NCBI RefSeq assembly: GCF_023856365.1
Contig: NC_064539.1
Coordinates: 26,129,493-26,193,492 of the forward strand
Direction of reading: 5' to 3'
Origin: Brienomyrus brachyistius
Lineage: Eukaryota; Chordata; Actinopteri; Osteoglossiformes; Mormyridae
DNA length: 64,000 bases
Shown here: piece by piece, positions 49,093 to 62,229 of the stretch
How the letters are laid out: each line of letters starts with the position of its first letter
Numbering within the stretch: position 1 is the first letter of the stretch
The notes under the pieces: model-generated
What the model saw: only the letters and a program-made list of their open reading frames with translations
Database searches by the model: none
Told to the model about the DNA's origin: nothing
Made by a program: the position numbers and the translations under genes

Positions 49093-50069
49093 TGGATATG
49101 TGAGCAATGAGTTCTAGAGAATGAAACCCAAGAGTGTGGCTTGATTGTTTGACTCAGCAGTCAATACATGCACTAAATGATCAGAAATAAAGAACTTAAT
49201 AATCTAGTTGAAGTCGTGGAAGACTAAAGAGAAAAAGGGCAACTAAATGTGTTTTCCGTTGATTGAGATTTTATGTGATATGAATGTATCACAAAATAAA
49301 TATTAACCAGCATTTTAAATTCTGTATTGTGCATTATTTTTTAATCCTTTAGTATGGAAATGAACATTTTGTTAAATGACTTACAGCTTTCATTTGAGTA
49401 CATTCTTTGTTAATATGCATTAAAAGATTGGTTATCAGCCTTTTTTTCCCAATCCTCCCCCTGCCCCCCGTGATCAGGAAAACATGTTTTGTTACCTTAC
49501 ACAGGTTAGGATATTGTTTCTGTTGCATGCATGTATGCAAAGACGTCAGAAATTGCCGCTTTATTAATACAGACATTTTAATTTGGTTACACTGCCAAAA
49601 AATGTACTTTCTTTTGAACACGACTCAAACAAGGGTTCCCTCCACTATGTTTGCCAGCACTTTTTTCCCCCTTAAGTTTATGAAATTGCTTTCAAAACAT
49701 AATGTGACTCTAAATTTAAAACCTATTTTGTAAATGGCTCCAAAGTTAGAAGCCTGACATCCATTAAACATGTGCTTAATAACTGAAAAGACACTCATTG
49801 TAAATCAGGGGGTGTGCAAAGACGTTGTTACTACGTCCTTCTCTGAAGCATAGGCAATATGCAGAGATTAAGTATGTTTTTGGACTGCGGGAGCAAAACT
49901 AAATTCCTAGATGGGAGGAGATGCAAGCTTGATATTAAAACCTTTTCACATATTTAAATATGACACAGTTTTTATTAAATACAATCAATTCAAGCCATCA
50001 ACAAATAAATAAGCAATGACTAATTATTTTGAAAAATATTTTCAAAAATGCTTACTGCAAAACTGCTTT

Positions 50070-50190
50070 GCAAACTACTGGTGCAGCTAAATTTAGGTTT
50101 ATGATGGAATAATATATATTTGCCCTAAGATTTCTTGCTTTAATGTGAGGGTCTGAAAGCGTGAGAGCTGGCAACCCTGTTACAGTCAAC
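50070..50190. repeat. Dispersed repeat near the dqx1 promoter, shared with 42700-42835
   Basis: Landmarks GCAAACTAC, AGCTAAATTTA, TTTATGATGGAATAATAT and GAGAGCTGGCA match the thnsl2-upstream copy in order. It ends roughly 100 bp before the CpG-rich segment. Confidence 0.5.
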
Positions 50191-50219
50191 AGACATGATA
50201 TTTACTCTCTAGAAGCAAA

Positions 50220-50575
50220 CTGCGGCTCTATTGACCAGCATCGTCATGTATGGAGCCGGCGCACGTGACGCTCTCTCCGTCCCAGCCCACCTGCGCGCGG
50301 TGAGCCGGCCAAAGATGGCGGAAGTTCGCTGGTGTCTGACAGGCAGCGGAAACCAACGTATTTGACGGCCGCATTCACTCATAAATACACTGCTGGCACT
50401 GCGGACACAATAATATAATGAGTCCAGGCGGAAAGAGGTGATAAACCAGAGATTAAACCATTTTGTCACTGTTCATGTAGGCTGTGCTGAATGTAGCACA
50501 GGGACGGTGACGTTAAGATATATTTTCCCTGACGGAGTTTTCCTGGAGTATTCGCCGGAGTCAGATGTGTCACAG
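50220..50575 (+). promoter_or_regulatory. dqx1: Likely promoter and non-coding first exon of dqx1
   Basis: This CpG-rich block contains CACGTGACG (E-box/CRE-like, about 50262) and CAAAGATGGCGGAAG (about 50310). The latter has the CCAT/ATGG core of a YY1 site next to an ETS-like GGAAG. A donor CACAG/GTAGG at 50575/50576 pairs well with the acceptor TGCATGCAG/GT at 52829, just upstream of the dqx1 ATG. Inferred from composition and splice signals; no transcript evidence. Confidence 0.45.
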
Positions 50576-51727
50576 GTAGGCGAATGAAGTTCTTCTGCGT
50601 TAGTATTGTTGTTTTTTATATGTATATAAAAAAATATATATAATTTTATTCAGTTACGAAGCCAGCTACCGTGTGTGTGACTGTCATCTGACACGTCGCC
50701 GCTGTTTACATAGCAGGTCTCTTCCCCGCTGGAAGAGCTGCCAGGAACGAGCATTTCAGAAAAAAGTTCATGAGCCATAATACCTATTTTATCACTATCT
50801 GTCATATAATGCGGACGTGTTTTGGGTTTTCCGTATGTTACATTACACTGTGTGTTTAATTGCAGCCTGCCTTCCCTGTATTATTTTATTTATTATGTAT
50901 TTTATGCAACATTAGTAGAAATAATAATAACAGCAGCAGTAATAGGACTACATTGTGTCTCTGGGTTTGCACTGTTGTGTGCAGGCCTCCTATCCAAGGT
51001 GTACCCCAGCCTTTTGCCCAATGTCTCCTGATATAATTTGAACTATGCCCCCTCACCCCCCCCCCCCCCATAACTATGATCAGAATAAGCTTTTTTCCCA
51101 GTATAATTTATACTATTGTTAAATAATGAGCTCATCATCAATATTATATGTTTTTTGTAAGACTGCTGACTTTAGCTTCTTATCTTTAGAGCGCAGTGCT
51201 GTTAACCTTTGTTTACATGCACAGTTCCTTGTGTGCTTGACCTCACCTATCATAGTGTTAACTGCTGAAGATACTTGTAAGCTTGTGTCTGTATGCTTCA
51301 AGTTGCTTCATGTCATACTTAAGTGTTGCTGATGAGCTGAGATTGACTTTAGCTGAGCTGTTAGTGTTTGGCTCTGTTATAACCTAAATGTGGGTGCAGT
51401 AAACAGCCGTGTGTGGTTAACATGCTTCTGAGAAAACAGTAATGTGATTTTTTTTTTGTTTGATATTTTTCTGGGCTTGCCTGCAATTAATTCAGTTAGA
51501 ATAGCATAGATTAGAGAGTTTTTCATATTGGAAACTGCAAAGCAACCATATTTGTTATTTGTATTATAATGATGATTCGGTAGGAGAGTGCCTGTCTCAC
51601 CATTTGTGTAAGGGTGTGAGAGTTTTTTTTTACTGTTCATCTGGGTGAGGGGCAGTCCACACATTCCAGGACTGGCTGGGTTAGAGGTTCACTATAGCTG
51701 CAGGCCGTATGGGCCTCCTTAAGCTTA

Positions 51728-52641
51728 GTTCATACTTCACTTTTCCATGTGCTGTTCTAGGCCGCACCCAGTCGTGTGCACGGACTCCTGTCTATATGCT
51801 ACTTTTGTCTGTAGACACAGACGTTCGCAGTCGGTAGATGTGTACTGCAATGATACTCCAGCAGACAAGCAGAGGGCAGATGTATTGCAACAAACAGAAG
51901 TACAAGCACTGTAGTGAAACTTTCCATCTCTGCTTAGTGGTGAAGTAGTGTAACTGAAGCAACCGGATTGGCACATAAGATATGCACAGACTCCCAAATT
52001 ATCATCAATTAATTACTAGAATTATCTACTTATGTTCACGCAAAGTATGAGCAGGCAGGTCATGCTATAATTCTTAGACATATAAGATCCATGACCAAAA
52101 AAAATCCAATGAACAAGGCACAGGGTGGGAAACCTATCACAATAGGTCACTGCAGCGATCTATTTGGTGATAGTGATGAATGGCTCATCAGTAGATTGTG
52201 TCTGCAAAAGGGCAGCTTTGTGTGGTCAGTTTTTGGCCAGCAGCTCGCACCATTTTTGGAGAGGCTGACAAGACAGGCAGAAATAATATCATTGTCACTA
52301 AATAAATGCTTTATAAGATAACTGAGATTTTTCTGCCACCGTTCATTGTCGGCAATGTCTACTTGTTGGTCTACTGTGGCATTAATTCTTTATATATATT
52401 AGTCTCTTTGTGCATGCAGCCACATTTAGAATGCATGAGATTTGTCAACATTCATTTCGTACGGCCATTCGTACGCACAAGTGATAAATACCAATTTGCC
52501 TGTCCGTACCAGTGATTTGCATGCACATATTTAGGAATTGTTCTATGCACACTTGCATACTGTACGCGTTTGGTCCACTGGACACTTACGTCACCTGCCT
52601 GTGTGAGGCCCATAAAGGCACCAGGAAAAGTGAAGTATGAA
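51728..52641. mobile_element. Harbinger-like MITE with TTA target duplication
   Basis: The ends GTTCATACTTCACTTTTCC (51728) and GGAAAAGTGAAGTATGAA (to 52641) are inverted repeats. TTA flanks both sides (51725-51727 and 52642-52644), the 3-bp TWA duplication of PIF/Harbinger elements. There is no transposase frame. A related internal segment appears at 60560-60740. The element sits in the 5' intron of dqx1, about 190 bp before the acceptor. Confidence 0.75.
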
Positions 52642-52886
52642 TTAGCCTTTAATTGACCTGTCTCTATCAGCACCTGCTAGGGCAGGATTTAGTTGCTTAT
52701 TTCTCTTCTTTCTTCTGTAATGTGACTTGTTCTAATGTCAAAATAAATTGGTAATTGGTACAATTAAACACTAATAAAGATACCATAGGGATATACCCAC
52801 TCTAACCTCTTTTTCTCTGTTGCATGCAGGTAATTGTGAATTCGTCTGTGTGCTGTCCCCCGTCCCTCTCTCCGGTGACAACAGTG

Positions 52887-55800
52887 ATGTCTTCTGTCCC
52901 TGTTTCGGCCTCTGACTGCTATCTGCCGGGTTTAGACTCCCTGTCTGTCAGTTCACTCCCATCAGAGGAGCTGGAGGAGGAGGAGGAGGCGGAGGGGGAG
53001 GGGGAAGAAGAGGTACTAGGGGACCTGGAAGTTAACCCCTACGATGGGCTTCCCTTCTCCTCACGGTACTACACCCTGCTGGAGGAACGGCGCCGTCTGC
53101 CTGTCTGGAGTGTTAAGGACAGTCTGATGGAGCTGCTGGAGAGCCACAGCATAATTGTTCTATGTGGGAAGAGTGGGGCGGGCAAGAGCACGCAGGTGAG
53201 GGCTTAGCTAACGCTAAAACAGCCGAGACACAGCCGATGCACAGTGACAGTGAAACAAAAGAACAAATGAAGTAAATGAATCTGATAGAATTCTCTACTG
53301 CACTGCTCGAAACTCCAAAATAAAACAAATAACAATAACCCTGATGCAAAAATGGTGAAGGCAAAAGGTCAAATGTAAATAAAACTAATTGAGTTCGAGT
53401 ACCCTGCTTGAAACATTATTACAAACTCATATTATTTAAAAATTCTTCCCCAGTTAGTTTAATTTTGTGTTCTTCAGTTGGAACTATGAGTTGTAGTGCT
53501 AATAAGGCAAATGTTTTGTAGACCTCGCCGGATACTGCATATCTTACATGTTGTCTCCTGGGTGTTTTTATCATGAATGGCAGCCCTTTAAGTTGGGGGT
53601 TTCTCTTTTCTAGGTGCCGCAGTGGTGTGTGGAATATGCCTTTTCTTTGAACTTTTCTTCTGGACTGGTGTGCTGTTCACAGCCCTATGCTGCAGCAGCA
53701 AGCTGTCTAGCCCTGCATGTGGCTGATGAAATGGACCTTAGTCTGGGCCTGGAGGTGGGATACAGGGTTCCACATGATGATGGCTGTACCTCCGACACCC
53801 TGCTGAGGTAGATACCTCCTTCCCCTTTCTTCCAGAGTCAGCTGTTTTCTTCTCTGATATCCATCCCTCCATGGCATGGCTGAGACTGGGCGACATCATA
53901 TCTACTCCGCTCAAACTGTGCATTTTCTTTGTTATTTACTTAGTTTTAATTCGTTTTTTTTGCTTCCTTGACCGCTGGTCTAATCGCATATGACTATAGC
54001 ATGCTTTTAAACATCAGATTATAGTCTTCCTACCATTTCCCTACCTTTTTCATGCAACTTTTCCACTTGGCCAAAGGAGTTCCTCCAAGATGCAGACCAA
54101 AACAACAGCAGCACACCTCAGAGGAGACGTAGGAAAATATCATTGAGGAAAATGAGCGGGTGTTCAGGACCAGATATGAGAAAAAGCAAACCGTCTACCA
54201 TTGCCCACTATCCTGCTCGCAAATGTGCAGTACCTGGAACAAACTGGATGACATCAGGGCCCTAATGTGTTTTCAGCAGGATACAAGGGACTGAAACATC
54301 CTTTGTTTCACTCAGACATGGCTCATCCCATTAGTGCCTGACCATGCCATAGTCAGTTGGGTCCTCCATTCTTCGCTTGGATAGAACAGAGGAGTCCAGC
54401 AAACATAACGGCAGGGGAGTCTCTTTTATGACTGATAACAGGGGAGTCTCTTTTATGACTGACAACAGGGGAGTCTCTTTTATGTCTGACAACAACCGGC
54501 ACAATCCAAACAATGCCACTATTCTCTCTCATGCCTGCTCGCATGGTCTGGAACTTCTCATGATTCTTCATCACCCTTTTTGTCTGCCCTGGGAGTACAC
54601 CACAGTCATCATCACCGGTGTGTACATTTCACCACAAGCAGATAGAGCCACTGCGCTATCTACTTGGCATGACATGATTACAATACGAAGCACCCAGATG
54701 CAGCCCTCATAGTGGGGGATTTTAACAAGGCTAACCTTAAAGTTATGTTGAACTTCAAGCAACATAACAATTGTCCCTCAAAGGGCGATATGGCACTGGA
54801 TCACTGTTACACTGTTCAATAAGGCTTGTAAAGCCACTTCTTTACCGACTTTTGGCAAGTCTGACCATGTCGCCATTTTCCTTATACAAGAATACAAATG
54901 GAAACTAATTATGGAAGTCCTAGCTACACGAGAAGTCAGATGCTGGACTGCCCACTCTGAAGCTGCACTACAGGACGGTCTGAGCGATGTTGACTGGGAC
55001 ATGTTTCAGTCTGGTTGCATGACATCAACGAAATGACATCGACATGCCATCAATGTTTTTATATGAGAATGAATGAATCCAAACTGTGGCTAAGGCAGAT
55101 CCATCCCTGATAAATGATCTGTACTTGTATGCACTCTTCGATGATGACTGTGTTATCTTCGTAAATACTGCTAATAGTGTTAGCATTACAGAGACGTATG
55201 TACCATCTGGGAAGAACCGCCCACTGACAGTCTCAGAGCATGACTTGGGGAGAGAACCCTGTGAATGAGGGGAAGGCTGCAGGCCCTGATGGCATCCCAG
55301 GGCATGTCCTTAAGTCCTGGGCAGACCATCCAGCCCTGCTGTTCACTTCCATTTTCAAACAGTGCCAGGCAAGGTCCATCATCCCAGCATACCTCAAGAG
55401 ATCCACAGTTGTGTCTGTACCAAAGAAGAACATCCCAGTCTGTCTAAATGACTGTCCTGTCTCATTGACCTCTGTGGTGATGAAGTGATTTGAGAAGATC
55501 ATCAAAGACGTCATCTGTTTATCTCTGCCCAGCTCTTTAGACTCTCTTCAGTTTTCCTACCAGCCCAATCAGGTACACAGGCGATGCTATCTCTTATGTC
55601 CCTCACCCCATCATTTCCCACCAGGACACATTGGAAGGAGGTTACTATGCAAGACTGCTGTTTATTGACTGTAGCTCCACCTTCAACACCATAGTTCCCC
55701 CAAGGCTTGTTACCAAGCTCAGACACCTGAGACTTGCTTGTGGAGCACCACTGTTACAGATGAGCAGAAAAGAAGTGCAGTTACCCATCACCTGTGGTCT

Positions 55801-58800
55801 ACCAGTAACAGAACTAGATGCTCAGTCCAAGTTCCCTGAGTTGGTGACCAGGGGGAGTGTTGAAGGTGGAGCTATAGTCAATAAACGGCAGTCTGGCATA
55901 ATTCCCCTCTCCAATGTCCAGCCCCCCTGCTTTACTCCCTGTACACACATGACTGTACATCTTCACACAGCTCCAACACTGTCATGAAATTTGCAGATGA
56001 TATGGTGGTAGTATCTGATCTCTAACAGGGATTAGACGGCATACCTATATGAGGTTGAGAAGCTGTCTGTGTGACGCCAAGCTGAAAACCTGGACCTGAA
56101 TGTCTCTAAGACCAAGGAGATTGCCATGGACTTCAGGAAGGAACAGCAATGGAAGTACATACCTCTCTCCATCAGATTCCTGAAAATCTTGAGAGTTAGC
56201 TGCTACAGGTATCTCTGAGGACCTGACATGGACAGCCTACATGCCACTGTGCTGTCGAGCGATAGGCGGCAACTGTATCACCTGAGGCAGCTGAGAAAAT
56301 TCAAAACTACCATGGGATCGGTGCTTTCTTGCAGCCTGGTACTGCAGCTGCAGCTCTAAGGACCACAGAGCCCTGCAGAGGGTGATACGGTGCATGGAGT
56401 GAATCACCAGGACAAAACCTTCCACCCTGCAGCACATCTCCCTCAAAGAATGTAGGTCCAGGACATTACGTATCATCAGAGACCCCCATGCCATAAACTG
56501 TGCCAGTGACTGTGTTCAAACAGGTGCCTTAGGGAACTTAAGGCCAGGACTGAGAGGCTGAGGAGAAGCTTCTACCCCCAGGGCATTAGGATCATTAAGT
56601 CCCCCAATAAAACCTAAAATAACTGCAAACTGCACATAAAATATTTGATCCTATTTCCTTAACTTTTATCTTTTTATGTACTTTTTATATATTTCTATAT
56701 TTTAAATATATATTTTTAACTCATTTAATTTTGCTATCCTTCTACCTTTGTTTATTGCGCAGTCTGGAGTAGTAGAATTTAATTTCACTGCTTGTGTACC
56801 ACAGCAGTCTCGCATGAGACAAATACAAGTCTTGAATCTGTCCTGGCCTCTCAGGTTTGTGACCGACAGCCTCCTACTGAGTGAGATGATGTCTGACCCG
56901 CTGCTGCGACAGTATGGGCTGCTGGTGATAGACGAGACCCAGGAGAGGACTGTGGCCAGCGATGTGCTGCTGGGGCTGCTCCGGGATGTGTGCCGACAGA
57001 GGGCTGAGCTCCGCGTGGTGGTGCTCACATCCCCACTACTGGCACCCCGCATGGCTACTTTCCTGGGCGAGGAGGTCCCTTTGCTCTCTGTGCCCGACCC
57101 CGCTGAACCTGCTGCTGTTGATTTGCTATACCGTGACCCCTCTGCAGGAAAAGAGCCTTCCATGGCTGCCTGTCACATGGTCCTTGATCTTCATCGTAGA
57201 GGAGAGGAAGGTGACATCCTGGTCTTCCTTCCCAGTGCCCAGGTATATACGTAATCCAGTAATGCAGTAATGCTTAATCCTGTTGCTTTTCTTGGGATGA
57301 TTTAAAAAAATTTGAATCTGCCCCATTTTCTGATATATTGTTCATTTTCATATATGATCGTTCATTGAGCTTTGAAAACATCAGGGTGTAAAGCATGACA
57401 AATTGACTTCGATGTCCTCTGCTATACTTCTGATCCCAGACAGTACTTGGTCCTTATAGTAATTTTTTTGTAGTATTTTCCAATATGTTTTTTCCACCCA
57501 AATCTGACTTTGGTTCCTGTTTTCCTTAATTGTGCCCCCAAGACTTCGGGGGATTAGGATGGTTTTGGAACTGGTCCACTCGTAATCTGGTAGATTTGTG
57601 TACATTCCATGTACCTAGCCCTGTACAATTACCCATTCCAGATGCACAATCCAAATTCTAATTGTTTTTTCTAGTAGCTGCTAAAGAACTTATGGCTGTT
57701 AAACCTAAATTTGAGGTGAGTTTTTGGAAACACACAGATTTTTAAAATAATGATAGAAAAAATGGTGGAATTTTTGAAGTCTTTAGTACCTTTGTTTTTC
57801 TTAAATAACTGTGGCACCTGTTGTACTGTTGTGTTTCAGTACAACGAATTATGTTATTGTACTGAAATAAATAAAAAAAGCAGTAGTTTGGCTTTTTGGG
57901 TCTGTTAACCTCCCCCCGATCTTTTCCATATGTGCTTTTTCAAATTCTGAATTTTCTAGCCTTTATTTTCAGGACATCTGTCGCTTCGAGCATTGCCAAA
58001 TTGCAACAAGTGAATAACTTTAAAGAATGTGGAGGACAGATGCAAGAATTTCACTGAAAACAGAAGAATCCTCCCTTCTCTGCCATATTCCTGTGCACTT
58101 TGGCTTTTTGCGCCCTTGTGCTGTTAGTTTCTGTCATACGTGGGGCAGCTATTATGCATGTAAACTTTTCATTGAACAGGGCAGAGACTTGGCTCTTGGA
58201 CCAAATCATGTTTTGTTGCAGGTTTGGCTGGGTACAACTCCCTGATCTGTCTCTTTGCTTTATCTGCAAGCAGGAGATTGGCAAGTGTGAGGCACTGTTA
58301 GAGAAGGAGTCTGTGGCTCTGAGCACCCAGCTGGGGATCCTCAAAGTGCTACCACTCCACCGGGGCCTGGGAGCGGCCACTCAGCGTGTATACGACACGG
58401 GGTCTGAAGTAAAGAGGGAGTTGGGGGGCCAAGGAGACTCAGGGATCTCAAGGCGCAGGGTCATCCTGACTGACATCCTTGGAGAAGCTTCTTTCACCCT
58501 CAGCAATATCCGCTATGTCATCGACACAGGCCTTCAGCTCAAGACAGTGAGTTTGTGCCCCTGGAACTCTCCGTTTGGTTGTGCATGTTTGATTAACAGA
58601 GTATCACTGACTTTGTGTCTGCTTTCTGTCTGCAGCCTTGACTACTTGTGTTACTCTATAACTACATGCTATTCCATACTGCGTCCATGTTTGTTGTTCT
58701 GCTTTTTGTGAATACCATATGTGTTTGTCAGTGGCTGGGTGTGTCGTGCGCCACGCTAATCCTCTAGGCACGGATGCACACATGAATATATTTTGCAGGC

Positions 58801-61800
58801 ATTGTACACTAATAGTGCTAATACAGAAATTCCGACGGCGATTGTGAGTTGAAAAACCTTGGCATATGCACTATATGGATAAAAGTGTTGGGACACAACT
58901 CATAATCGTTGAATTTCAGACCCAATGTTTCATTCAGACCCATTGCCACAGGTGTATAAAATCAAGCCCCTAGCCATGCAGACAGGTTTATATACATTTA
59001 TTGTTCTGAAGAGCTCGGTGAATTCAAGTCTGGTACTCTCACAGGATGCCACCTTTGCAATAGCCACTTCATGAAATTTCTTCCCATCTAGATATTTCAC
59101 GGTCAACTGTAAGTGGTATTATTGCAAAGTGGAAGCATTTAGGAACAACAGAAGCTCATCCATGAAATGGCAGACGACGGAAAGTAACAGAGCAGGGTTG
59201 CCAACGCTCTGTTGACTCAATAACTGCAGTTCCAAACTTCCTCTGGCATTAATCCCAGCACAAAAACTGTGCCTGTAGCTTCATGGAATGGGCTTCCATG
59301 ACCCAGCAGCTATGCGCAAGCCTCACATCACCAAGCACAATGCCAAGTGTTGGATGGAGTAGTGTAAAGCATTTTGCCATTGGACTCTGGAGCAGTGGGT
59401 ACGTGTTCTGTGGAATGACAAATCTGGCAGTCTGGTGAATGAGTCTGGGTTTGACAGATTTCAGGAGAACATTACCTAGTTGGGCTAGACCTCATAGTTT
59501 CAGTGAAGGGATCTCTTAATGGTTCAGCATACCAGAACATTTTGGACAATCCTATGCTCCCAACATTGTGGGAGCAGTCTGGGGAAGGAAGGCCCTTTTC
59601 TGTTGTAGCATCACTGTACTTCAGTATAAAAACATGGTTGGGTGAGTTTGGTGTGGAAGAATATGACACAGAGCTCTAACCTCAACCCCATCGAACATCT
59701 TCGAGATGAAATAGAACAGAGATTGTAAGTTAGGCCTTCACGTCCAACATCAGTGCCTGACCTCTCAAATGCTCTTCTGGATGAATGGGAAGAATTCCCA
59801 CAGACACACTCCAAACTCTTGTGGTAGGCCTTCAGAGAGGAGTGGCAGCTATTATTGTGGCACAGGAGGGACCCACTCCATATTGATGCCTATGGATTTA
59901 GAATGGGATGTCATGAAAGTTCCTGTAGGTGTAATGGCCAGGCGTCCCAATACTTTTGTCCAAATAGTGTATTTATTTTAGTGTGGAAAATATGCATTAA
60001 CACCAGAGGAATGGAACAGAGGGTCTCGTACATGTGTTGAAGTAGCCAAAACCTTTGCTGTAGATACATAAGTATTTAAACTGACCCTGCCAAAGAAAGT
60101 TTGTATACTGCAGTATAAAGTGCAATCATTAGCAATCATTAATGACTGAAACTAACAAACCACTATTTGCACTTTGCATTTGAGTTGTGCTTCCAATGTT
60201 GTCGTATTAGAGCTGGGCAACATGCCAAAAAATGTTATCGTGATAAAAGTTTTCATGTCAGTCAGTATTGATAATTATTGCGATAAATATCAACTCATTA
60301 TTTCTGTCCAGTTTAAATGCTGAGTTTTACTCTTCTGCTCAGTCAACACCCCATTTTTCTGGTCTTATTTAGAAGAACATGTATTTATGTTCTGACTTGT
60401 TCAGTGTACATTCAGCTGCCTTCTTGCTTGCAGTAACGTTGATAATTATCGGTAATAAAAATAATTGACAATGAATTTTGTCATCCATTTGTTGCATTTT
60501 TGTGATTTTTCTGTGCATATCGCACCACCTAGCAACATAAATGTTCATGTGTTACGCCTAATTCATACTTAGGTTTCCCACATGCTGTTATAGTCCACAG
60601 TTGTGCACACAGTGTGTTCAGACTACATTTGTCTGTGGATGCTGATTGTTGTGGTCAGCACGTGAGTATAGCAACGAGGTAACATGTATTGCTACAAACA
60701 CAAATAAAAGCAGTGTATTGAAATGGGTAAACTTTTATGAACAGATTTAAAGTTCTTACTAGGCTTGTGCGGTATTACGGTATGATATACGATTGTGCGG
60801 TACACGATATACTGTATACCATGGTGTTTTGAACTCTGACAAAATTAGCTGGGACCCTCTTGCCCTGCTCAACAAATTTTACTGCCAAGATTTCAAAATG
60901 CTGGAATAGAATTTTTTTTTTAAATACCATCATCTTTATACTGTATACTGCAGTATAAAGTACAATCATTAGCAAGCTAAATATGGAGTCAGAGGACCAC
61001 TTTGTTACTTGTACACTGTGTAAAGTTATTAACTGTGACTTAAAAATACCTCTTGATGTCTCTAAATGAAGCATTTGCCCATCTCTTTACACCCTGTGTT
61101 TTGGCCCAATTTAATTGATTAGTTAATCACATGATTACAGTGACCCCTTCACATTTGCCAAGGGTAGAGGTGGAAGATCCATGTCAATGTAAAAATTGCC
61201 AAGGCAAATCCAAGCCAATATTGAAAACTTAAAAGATAATTTATGCACTTACACTAACAAATATTACGTATTACTAATATTTATATATTACATGATTTTA
61301 TGTGATACAAATTATATTAAGCATTATTTTTTGCTTACATATCATCTGAGGTTCTGTGATCTATTGACAAGCTCCAAAAATATTCCCATTTAATTGTTCA
61401 TAGCCAACTTTCAAACAACCAAAACTGCAGATGTCAAATATGTGAATCTGGAGGGGCAACTGTAATCTATTATCAAAATGATTGTTTTTTGAAGGGCTAG
61501 CTTGCAGTGATAACAGAAAAATGCTACTCTGTGTATTTTGTGGAAAAATTGCTGAGAAACATAGATCTTCTATTTCTGTGTTGAACATGAAGCTTGTTAT
61601 AATGCATTATGTTTCTATTTGCCACATTATCTAAAAACTCAACAAAATGTTCACCACATAATGCGATGTTATTACATAATGCGTTGTTGCACATCTTATA
61701 ATAATGACACATTATGTAATGACAAAATGTTACAAAGTATCATCATTCAATTTCCTACATTCTGTCGAGTTATTGCATGATGTGGCTTTATTACAAAGCC

Positions 61801-62158
61801 ACTTTAGTTTGAGACAACGGAAGGTTGGTTAATGGAATTAACTCCATGTAGCTACTTTCAGCAGTCACAACAGTTTTTCTCCTTTATTGTTTTTCTTTTA
61901 TTGTGCTGTAGCCAACTTCAAATACATTAGTCAGCCTTTGCTTCATCATATTCAGTCCTTAACTGTAAGAAAATAAAAAAAATGCATATTTAGTTATTGG
62001 TTTGTTTATGTAGTTTCCATCCTATTAAGTCAATAATAAGTTTTCTCTCACTCTTTAGGTCTACAACCCACAAGTCAGAGCACACTTCCATGTACTACAA
62101 CCAATCAGTTGTGACCAGGCAGATATGCGTAGCCATAGAGTCAATAGCAGCTCTCCAG
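52887..62158 (+). CDS. dqx1: DEAQ-box RNA-dependent ATPase 1 (DEAH-helicase-like), N-terminal five exons; gene continues past the window
   Basis: Exons are 52887-53195, 53614-53807, 56855-57242, 58274-58546 and 62059-62158, in phase, giving 421 codons plus one base. DQX1 belongs to the DEAH/DHX helicase family and is closest to DHX32; its function is poorly defined. After an acidic stretch ([15 protein letters not shown]) come [20 protein letters not shown], the Walker A loop [44 protein letters not shown] and motif [14 protein letters not shown] replaces DEAH, echoing the DEAQ that names the gene. Next come [31 protein letters not shown] and [16 protein letters not shown]32 was set aside because CSQPYAAAA and ETQERTVAS track DQX1. 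The winged-helix/OB half, roughly 300 residues, is not found before 64000. Introns hold a dead LINE and a Tc1-like remnant. Confidence 0.9.
54060..56620 (+). mobile_element. Degenerate non-LTR retrotransposon (CR1/L2/Rex-like) in dqx1 intron 2
   Basis: Broken frames spell LINE landmarks in order. Apurinic-endonuclease-like pieces are [35 protein letters not shown], a [11 protein letters not shown] piece near 54715 and LDHCYTV-like near 54800. Then come reverse-transcriptase pieces: [38 protein letters not shown], a [18 protein letters not shown] block and an FADDM(V)V-like block near 55990 (the RT catalytic FADD). Frameshifts and stops occur throughout, and the order reads as ORF2 of a CR1/L2-lineage element. 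The 5' part is missing. Confidence 0.85.
58869..59970 (+). mobile_element. Tc1/mariner-like element remnant in dqx1 intron 4
   Basis: The ends CACTATATGGATAAAAGTGTTGGGAC (58869) and the inverse of ACACTATTTGGACAAAAGTATTGGGAC (to 59970) are 25-bp inverted repeats with TA just outside on the right. The interior has transposase-like segments in broken frames, such as [18 protein letters not shown] near 59411 and a LNPIEHL-like block near 59685, with many stops. The copy is inactive. Confidence 0.8.
60560..60740. repeat. Fragment related to the Harbinger-like MITE at 51728-52641
   Basis: It starts with AATTCATACTTAGGTTTCCCACATGCTGTT and shares CAGTTGTGCACAC, CTACATTTGTCTGT and ATGTATTGCTACAAACA-type blocks with 51728-51930 in the same order. 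No matching right end was found, so it is truncated. Confidence 0.65.
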
Positions 62159-62229
62159 GTGAGTGGGTGGAAGATTAATGGGAATAAGGGATTGACAGTC
62201 ACTGTCGCAAATCTATGCCTTTAAAGTGT

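Larger units (their letters stand above)
49093..52829. other. Intergenic region and 5' intron ahead of dqx1 coding sequence
   Basis: It holds the thnsl2 3' UTR, AT-rich DNA, a dispersed repeat (50070-50190), a CpG-rich segment with a probable non-coding dqx1 exon ending at 50575, and a Harbinger-like MITE (51728-52641). No other gene is supported. Confidence 0.6.

Noticed and set aside
52887..62158. Assignment as dhx32
   Set aside because: [18 protein letters not shown] and the [14 protein letters not shown] region read closer to DQX1; both are close paralogues, so a tree would settle it.
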